From Microbacterium psychrotolerans (GTDB taxonomy: Bacteria > Actinomycetota > Actinomycetes > Actinomycetales > Microbacteriaceae), in assembly GCF_031085295.1 (NCBI RefSeq), contig NZ_JAVFWO010000004.1, positions 434,001-498,000 on the forward strand: DNA of 64,000 nt. Direction: 5' to 3'. The notes below the pieces were generated by a model that saw only the letters and a program-made list of their open reading frames with translations, was not told where the DNA came from and did no database searches. Both the position numbers and the translations under genes were made by a program. Of the stretch, positions 59,008 through 64,000 are shown piece after piece (position 1 is the first letter of the stretch; each line of letters opens with the position of its first letter).

Positions 59008-60579
59008 TCACTCGGTCGCAGCCGCGCCCCACAGCACCTGGCGGCGCATCCGGTCGGTCTCCTCGCGCGCATCGGCGACGACCTGGGCGAGCCCGCTTCC
59101 CGAGAGCCACGCACCGACCGTCGCCAGACCGTGCGCACGCTCGACCGCAGCGCGCACCTCGGCCGTGCGATCGCGGTGGCCGAGGGCTGAGGCGGGCGGG
59201 GCGAGGGTGAACGCGTCACGGTGCGCGCCGACGATCCGGTCCGCGCCGAGGGTCACGCCGAGGAGGGCGGATGCCTCCGCCACCGCGAGCGCGGCGGCAT
59301 CGGCGTCGGTCAGTGGCGCGGTGGCGGGCACACCTCTCGGCGCGCCGAAGGCGACGCGGAGGACGTGGCGGCCAGGCCCGAGCTCCCGGGCGAGCCAGTC
59401 CCAGCGCGCGGTCTCGTGTACGAGTCCGGTCGCCACGCGTGCACCGGCCACGGCGTGGACGTGCGCGCCGCGCGGAGCCGCGTCGAGCTCGGCGGCGTCG
59501 ACGACCAGCGTCACCACCTCCCGTGGGATGCCCGCGGGCGGAACGCCGGCGAACTCGGGGGCGCCGAGCGCCGGGGCCAGGAGTGCACGCGCGGCGGCTT
59601 CGTCCGTCGCGATGACGACGGCGTCGGCCAGGAGGTCGGCCGGGGGGCCGGCATCCGCCTCGCCACTCGTCACGGCCGAACTGGTCGCGGTCTCCAGAGC
59701 GACCGTCCACGTCTCGCCGGTGCGCACGACTCTCGTCGCCCGTGCGTCCGTGTGGACGACGACCCCGCGCTCTGCGAGCCGTCCCGCCAGAGCGGCCACG
59801 AGCTGCGGCATCCCGCCGTCCAGTCCTTCGATCCCGGCGCCGGTCGCACCCACGCGGACGTCGGCGACGGCGCCGCCCAGCCAGCCGGTGCGGGTGAGCG
59901 CGTTGCTCAGTCCCGGCGCCGCGATCTCGACGTCGACGTCGTCGGGGTCGAGGCCGAAGCGGTCCACGGTAAGCGGTGCGACGAGGCGGTCGCGCACCTT
60001 GGCGCCCACACGGCTCCGAACGAGGCGGCCGAGGCTGCGCTGGGCGCCGATCGTGAGCGGCGGACGCAGGCGATCGAGGTAGGCACGCCACGTGCCATCC
60101 CAGCCGATCAGCCGGCGCACGTCTTCGTCCCACGGGTTCGCCGGGATGCCGAGCACCTGCTCCGCCGGCAGGGGCGCACCACCCCCTTTCGGGAGGCCGG
60201 CGATCCACTCGCGGTCGTCACGCGGGGTCACGACGGGGGCGCCCGGCAGCACCTCGTCGACGAGCCGCCGTACGGCGCCGCCGCGGGTCGACCAGCAGGT
60301 GACGCCCATCTCGAGATCGTGGCCGCCGATGCGTGCGGAGCCGATCGTGCCGCCGAGGCGATCGGATGCCTCCACGAGCGTGACGCCCATACCGACCTTG
60401 GCGCACTCCCAAGCCGCGACGAGCCCGGCGATGCCCCCGCCGATCACCACCACGTGCGTCTGGCGGGCATGATCCACGAGGTCCTGGAGCGGTTCGGCGG
60501 CGGGGCCGATATCCCCGGTCGCTCGAGGCGGCGCGCCGGCGGCGTCTGGAGAGGGCATGGGGTCGGTCACGGCATCCAT
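59008..60579 (-). CDS. hemY: Coproporphyrinogen/protoporphyrinogen oxidase HemY (CgoX)
   Basis: A 523-residue FAD-dependent oxidase of heme synthesis. After about 40 polar residues the FAD motif VVVIGGGIAGLVAAWECAKVGMGVTLVEASDRLGG appears, followed by HDLEMGVTCWSTRGGAVRRLVDE; the central GIEGLDGGMPQLVAALAGRLAERGVVV and the C-terminal GLATVGAWLSGSGLAQVVADARE are oxidase hallmarks. In actinobacteria this enzyme makes coproporphyrin III in the coproporphyrin-dependent route. ATG 60579 is chosen; the frame is open a little further upstream. It lies upstream of the small membrane genes, same strand, with a 99-bp gap. Confidence 0.93.
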   Translation of the reverse strand: MDAVTDPMPSPDAAGAPPRATGDIGPAAEPLQDLVDHARQTHVVVIGGGIAGLVAAWECAKVGMGVTLVEASDRLGGTIGSARIGGHDLEMGVTCWSTRGGAVRRLVDEVLPGAPVVTPRDDREWIAGLPKGGGAPLPAEQVLGIPANPWDEDVRRLIGWDGTWRAYLDRLRPPLTIGAQRSLGRLVRSRVGAKVRDRLVAPLTVDRFGLDPDDVDVEIAAPGLSNALTRTGWLGGAVADVRVGATGAGIEGLDGGMPQLVAALAGRLAERGVVVHTDARATRVVRTGETWTVALETATSSAVTSGEADAGPPADLLADAVVIATDEAAARALLAPALGAPEFAGVPPAGIPREVVTLVVDAAELDAAPRGAHVHAVAGARVATGLVHETARWDWLARELGPGRHVLRVAFGAPRGVPATAPLTDADAAALAVAEASALLGVTLGADRIVGAHRDAFTLAPPASALGHRDRTAEVRAAVERAHGLATVGAWLSGSGLAQVVADAREETDRMRRQVLWGAAATE

Positions 60580-60631
60580 ACTCCCATTCGCGCACTGCCG
60601 CGCCGGGGGCCGCGAGTGCGAGACTGGGGCC

Positions 60632-61213
60632 ATGACGCTCCACATCACGGGCGACGACGACGCCGATCGCCTGCTGACCGACGACCCGCTCGCCCTGCTC
60701 ATCGGCATGCTGCTCGATCAGCAGGTCGCGATGGAGACCGCTTTCGCCGGTCCGCTCAAGATCTCGGAACGAGCGGGAACGCTGGATGCCGCTGCCCTGG
60801 CGAGCTTCGATCCGGAGGCGTTCGCCGCACTGTTCTCGGCGACGCCCGCGGTGCACCGGTTCCCGGGATCGATGGCCGCGCGGGTGCAGGCGCTGTGCAC
60901 TGCGATCGGCCAGGACTGGGGCGGCGACGCCTCGGCGATCTGGAGGCGCGACGAGCCGGACGGACCCACGGTGCTCAAGCGACTCAAGGCCCTGCCGGGG
61001 TTCGGGGAGCAGAAGGCGAAGATCTTCCTCGCGCTGCTCGGCAAGCAGTACGGCTACACCGGCGACGGATGGCGTGAGGCGTCAGCGCCCTACGGCGAGG
61101 AAGGTTCGTTCCGCAGCGTCGCCGACATCGTCTCGCCGGAGTCTCTGACGAAGGTGCGCGAGCACAAGCGCGCCATGAAAGCGGCCGCGAAGTCGGGTGG
61201 CGGGGGCGTCTGA
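60632..61213 (+). CDS. HhH-GPD-type DNA repair protein
   Basis: A 193-residue protein of the helix-hairpin-helix base-excision family. It opens with LTDDPLALLIGMLLDQQVAMETAFAGPLKISER (QQ in the family's helix), and the hairpin is LKALPGFGEQKAKIFLALLGKQYGYTGDGWREASAPYG. It lacks an obvious iron-sulfur cluster loop and ends in a Lys/Gly-rich tail, as in the short actinobacterial Fe-S-free members. The glycosylase substrate is unknown. ATG 60632 follows the divergent heme gene by 52 bp, and its stop overlaps the next ATG by one base. Confidence 0.88.
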   Translation: MTLHITGDDDADRLLTDDPLALLIGMLLDQQVAMETAFAGPLKISERAGTLDAAALASFDPEAFAALFSATPAVHRFPGSMAARVQALCTAIGQDWGGDASAIWRRDEPDGPTVLKRLKALPGFGEQKAKIFLALLGKQYGYTGDGWREASAPYGEEGSFRSVADIVSPESLTKVREHKRAMKAAAKSGGGGV

Positions 61214-61635
61214 TGAAGAAGACCGGCGGTGACGTCGACGAGTTCCTCGCGGCCGTGGGCTCTCCGAAGCGGCGCCGGGATGCCGCGACGATGGTCGCCC
61301 TCATGCGGGATGTCACAGGACGCGAGCCCGAGCTGTGGGGCACGATCGTCGGCTTCGGGTCGTGCCACTACCACTACCCCACCGGCACTGAGGGCGACGC
61401 CCCCATCAGCGCGTTCGCCCCGCGCCGCCAGGCGACGACGGTCTACCTGCTCGACGCCGGGGCGCACGGCGAGCGGCTGGCGAGGCTGGGCCCGCACGAG
61501 ATCGGCGTCGGCTGCCTGTACCTCAAGGATCTCGAGGCGATCGACGCCGAGGTGCTGCGAGAGATCGTTGCCGAGGACTACCGGCGCGTGATCGACGGAG
61601 ACACCGGCTCGGCGACGCTCACCGTCACCGGCTGA
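61213..61635 (+). CDS. DUF1801 domain protein
   Basis: A 140-residue protein with the DUF1801 (YdhG-like) pattern: VDEFLAAVGSPKRRRDAATMVALMRDVTGREPELWGTIVGFGSCHYHYPTGTEGD, then a beta-sheet (TVYLLDAGAHGERLARLGPHEIGVGCLYLKDLEAID). Family function is unknown, possibly an iron-dependent or small-molecule-binding fold. It shares one base with the DNA repair gene, so the two are probably co-expressed. The length is typical. Confidence 0.88.
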   Translation: MKKTGGDVDEFLAAVGSPKRRRDAATMVALMRDVTGREPELWGTIVGFGSCHYHYPTGTEGDAPISAFAPRRQATTVYLLDAGAHGERLARLGPHEIGVGCLYLKDLEAIDAEVLREIVAEDYRRVIDGDTGSATLTVTG

Positions 61636-61698
61636 CGCGCGTCGCCTGCGCCGACCCGATCCGCGGGGCCGGCGGCGCCGGGTCCTAAGGTTGACGAC

Positions 61699-64000
61699 GT
61701 GCGGCTGAGGTTCTTCGGTGGACTCGAGGCGGAGGCGGACGACGCCCCGGTCGAGATCCGAGGTCGTGGCCAGGAGGCCCTCCTCTTCCGCCTCGCGCTC
61801 GACGCAGGCACGACGGTCGCCTACCGCTCGCTCGCCGAGGACGTGTGGCCGGACGACCTCCCCGAAGACCCGCGCGCTTCGCTGCAGTCGCTGGCCTCTC
61901 GCCTGCGCCGGGTGGTCCCCGCCGGCACGCTGGAGGCCGTGCCGGGCGGGTATCGGCTGGCGATGGCGCGCGAGGACGTCGACATCGCGCTGTTCCAGGA
62001 CCTCGTCGATCGCGCCCGGCACGCCGACGATCCGGCGGCCGCCGTCGCGGACGCACGTGCTGCGCTCGCGCTGTGGCGCGGGGAGCCCTGGACGCCGGGC
62101 GAGGGCTTCGACTGGGTGGTTCGCGACCTGCTGGAGGATCGCGCCCACGCCGAAAGGATCGCCGGCGCCGGCGTCGGGATCAGCACCGGCGCCTCGGCCT
62201 CGCCGGGGGCGGCCGCAGCGACGGCGAGCATCGCGCCCGCGCCCGAACCGCCCGCAGGCGTATCGCCCGCGGCCGCCGTCGCGACGAGCGTTCCGGCGAG
62301 CCTCACGCCGCTCATCGGGCGCACCCGTGAGCTGGAGCTGATCGAGTCCCAGCTGCGCTCGGAGCGCCTCGTGACCCTCATCGGACCCGGCGGCGCCGGC
62401 AAGACCACGCTCGCGTTCGAGACCGCGCGCCGCACGCCGGGCTCGATCGTCGTCGAGCTCGCTCCTGCCGCCCCGGGCGAAGTGTGGGCTGCTGTCGCAG
62501 GAGCGGTGGGTCGCAGCATCCGTGTCGGTGAGCTGGTGTCGACGAGCGCCCGCGACCGGGTCGTGGAGGCGCTGGCCGGACGATCGGTCCTGGTCGTGCT
62601 CGACAACTGCGAGCACGTCTCGGCCGAGGCCGCGGGTGTCGCACTCGATCTGCTGGGGAGCGCGCCGGGATCCCGCATCCTGGCGACCAGCCGCGAGCCG
62701 CTGGGACTGGCCGGCGAGGCCTTTGTCGATCTCGGCCCGCTCCCCGGCGACGATGCGCGCGAGCTCTTCACCCGCCGCGTCCGGGCGGCGCGAGGGACTC
62801 CACCCGCAGGCGACGAAGCGGCGGCGGTCGAACGGATCGTCAGCCGGCTCGACGGCCTGCCGCTGGCGCTGGAGCTCGCCGCTGCGAAGTCCCGCACTCT
62901 CACGATCGCCGAGATCGACAGCGGCCTCGACGACCGGTTCGCGCTCCTGGCCACGGGTCCGCGTGCCCTCGAAGCACGCCACCAGACCCTTCGAGCCCTC
63001 ATCGACTGGAGCTGGGAGACCTTGACGGATGCCGAGCGCACAGCCCTGCTCGCTGCTGCGGTGTTCCCCGACGGCATCGATGCTCGAGATGTGCCCGCCG
63101 TCGCCGCCGCTTTCGATGTCGACGGCGAATCGTTCGAGGGCCTCGTCGACAAGTCTCTGCTGCGACGGTCGGAGGGGCGCCTGCGCATGCTCGAGACCGT
63201 GCGCGAATACGGGGTGGACCGCCTTCGCACCGAAGGTCGTGAGGCGGCGTTCCGCGCACGGGAGGCGCGGGCGATGAGCGAGCTCGCGGCTCGGCAGGAC
63301 GCGCTGCTGCGCGGCCCGCGCGTGCGCGAGGGCCTCGCCTGGTTCGACGCCGACGAGGAGAACCTCACCGCCGCGCTGCGGACGTGTGCGGAGCAGCCGG
63401 GCCTCGAAGACATCGGCATCCGGCTCGTGCGCGCGTGCTTCTGGACCTGGATCATGCGCGAGCGCTTCACCGAGCTGCAGTCCGGCATCGGGCGGTTCGG
63501 CGAGGCTGCCGCGGCGCTCGACTCCGAGCCCGCCGTGGTGGTGCGGGCGATCGCCCTCCTCGGCCTCGCCTTCGCTCCCGAGGCCGGGAAGCCGGACCCC
63601 GCTGCGGTCCCGATGGCGGCGACGGACGACGGCGGCGCGAGGGATGCCGCCACCGGGGGCATACCTCCGGCCGAGGACTCCGCAGCCCGCCCGGGCGTGC
63701 CGACACCGAGCGGTCTCGCACGTCTCGAGCGGGAGGCTCCGGCCGTCGTCGCGGCCGCGGCCGTGCACCGCAGCGAGCTCTCGGCCGCCGTCCCTCCGCT
63801 CCTTCACGGCCTCCTCGAGGAGGCGCGGCAGCACGTGCCCGGCGCCCCGTGGACGCGGAGCTTCACGATCCGGGATGACGGTCTCGAGGACGCCCCCGCA
63901 TGGACGCACGCGTTCCTGAGCATGATGCGCTCGGCGCTCGCGCAGAACACCGGCGACACCCGGACTCTCGGTGCCGAGAGCGACCGGGCGCTGTCGATGT
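61699..64000 (+). CDS. AfsR/SARP-like transcriptional regulator, C-terminus cut by window
   Basis: GTG 61699 opens a frame with no stop before the window end (767 codons). Residues 1-80 form a winged-helix OmpR-type DNA-binding domain (VRLRFFGGLEAEADDAPVEI, SLAEDVWPDDLPEDPRASLQSLASRLRR). Residues 80-150 look like a short BTAD domain (DLVDRARHADDPAAAV, LWRGEPW). After an Ala/Pro linker an NB-ARC/STAND ATPase follows: Walker A LIGPGGAGKTTLA, Walker B VLVVLDNCEHV, and RILATSREPLGLAGE. A helical tail domain (LRALIDWSWETLTDAER...) continues to the edge. Such proteins activate secondary metabolism or stress genes; the target is unknown. Confidence 0.9.
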   Translation, partial: MRLRFFGGLEAEADDAPVEIRGRGQEALLFRLALDAGTTVAYRSLAEDVWPDDLPEDPRASLQSLASRLRRVVPAGTLEAVPGGYRLAMAREDVDIALFQDLVDRARHADDPAAAVADARAALALWRGEPWTPGEGFDWVVRDLLEDRAHAERIAGAGVGISTGASASPGAAAATASIAPAPEPPAGVSPAAAVATSVPASLTPLIGRTRELELIESQLRSERLVTLIGPGGAGKTTLAFETARRTPGSIVVELAPAAPGEVWAAVAGAVGRSIRVGELVSTSARDRVVEALAGRSVLVVLDNCEHVSAEAAGVALDLLGSAPGSRILATSREPLGLAGEAFVDLGPLPGDDARELFTRRVRAARGTPPAGDEAAAVERIVSRLDGLPLALELAAAKSRTLTIAEIDSGLDDRFALLATGPRALEARHQTLRALIDWSWETLTDAERTALLAAAVFPDGIDARDVPAVAAAFDVDGESFEGLVDKSLLRRSEGRLRMLETVREYGVDRLRTEGREAAFRAREARAMSELAARQDALLRGPRVREGLAWFDADEENLTAALRTCAEQPGLEDIGIRLVRACFWTWIMRERFTELQSGIGRFGEAAAALDSEPAVVVRAIALLGLAFAPEAGKPDPAAVPMAATDDGGARDAATGGIPPAEDSAARPGVPTPSGLARLEREAPAVVAAAAVHRSELSAAVPPLLHGLLEEARQHVPGAPWTRSFTIRDDGLEDAPAWTHAFLSMMRSALAQNTGDTRTLGAESDRALSM

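Noticed and set aside
1..64000. tRNA, rRNA, prophage or insertion sequence elements
   Set aside because: I saw no cloverleaf, no rRNA sequence, no transposase or integrase motifs, and no terminal repeats flanking genes.

Overview
The window is very GC-rich, with dense short-spaced genes, frequent GTG starts, 4-nt stop/start overlaps and leaderless-type promoters. Its gene content includes a fused FO synthase with F420-dependent glucose-6-phosphate dehydrogenase, actinobacterial heme genes and a fused-ATPase ECF thiamine transporter. Together these point to a high-GC actinobacterium, most likely Microbacteriaceae (Microbacterium-like); the genus is an inference from protein character only. No stretch above 300 bp lacks a gene (the longest is 5274-5513). 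I see no rRNA, tRNA, CRISPR array, transposase or integrase.

Region by region. 1-9.7 kb: a partial NUDIX hydrolase, an aldo/keto reductase, a heterodimeric ABC exporter, a DUF4407 membrane protein, RlmN, a GNAT acetyltransferase and a LysE exporter. 9.7-15.8 kb: a HAD phosphatase, a VOC protein, a three-gene acyl-CoA oxidation operon behind a palindromic operator, an unknown protein, a DUF488 protein, an APH-type kinase and an SRPBCC protein. 15.8-18.9 kb: a complete ykoE-ykoD-ykoC type ECF thiamine/HMP transporter under a TPP riboswitch, divergent from a membrane-anchored D,D-carboxypeptidase. 20.6-41.4 kb: a large glycan locus. It encodes a mutarotase, L-fucose dehydrogenase, lactonase, L-fuconate dehydratase, an SDR dehydrogenase and an FAH-fold hydrolase, that is the whole non-phosphorylative L-fucose route to pyruvate and lactate. 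It also encodes a FadR-type regulator with recognisable operators, a secreted GH27 and a cytoplasmic GH36 alpha-galactosidase, a GH95 alpha-fucosidase, an acetyl esterase, a ROK regulator, a second enolase-superfamily enzyme and a CUT1 importer without its ATPase.

41.5-48.7 kb: a minus-strand operon (3-hydroxyisobutyryl-CoA hydrolase-like protein, LssY_C membrane protein, small membrane protein, J-domain/NERD-like protein), then an ABC ATPase with a 428-residue acidic tail and its permease. 48.8-56.8 kb: coenzyme F420 genes (cofGH, a Baeyer-Villiger monooxygenase, fgd and cofC in a chain of 4-nt overlaps; cofD convergent, next to a TauE/SafE permease). 56.8-60.6 kb: heme genes hemD and hemY separated by three small membrane or stress-type proteins. 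60.6-64 kb: a HhH DNA repair protein, a DUF1801 protein and a truncated AfsR-like regulator.

How it fits together: the glycan locus looks like a self-regulated uptake and degradation island for an oligosaccharide bearing alpha-galactose, alpha-fucose and acetyl groups. The secreted GH27 trims outside, the importer brings in the remainder, the cytoplasmic enzymes release fucose and galactose, and fucose is oxidised. The most striking anomaly is in the F420 operon: the CofH half of the fused FO synthase keeps most of its fold-level similarity but has lost the cysteine motif that binds its 4Fe-4S cluster.
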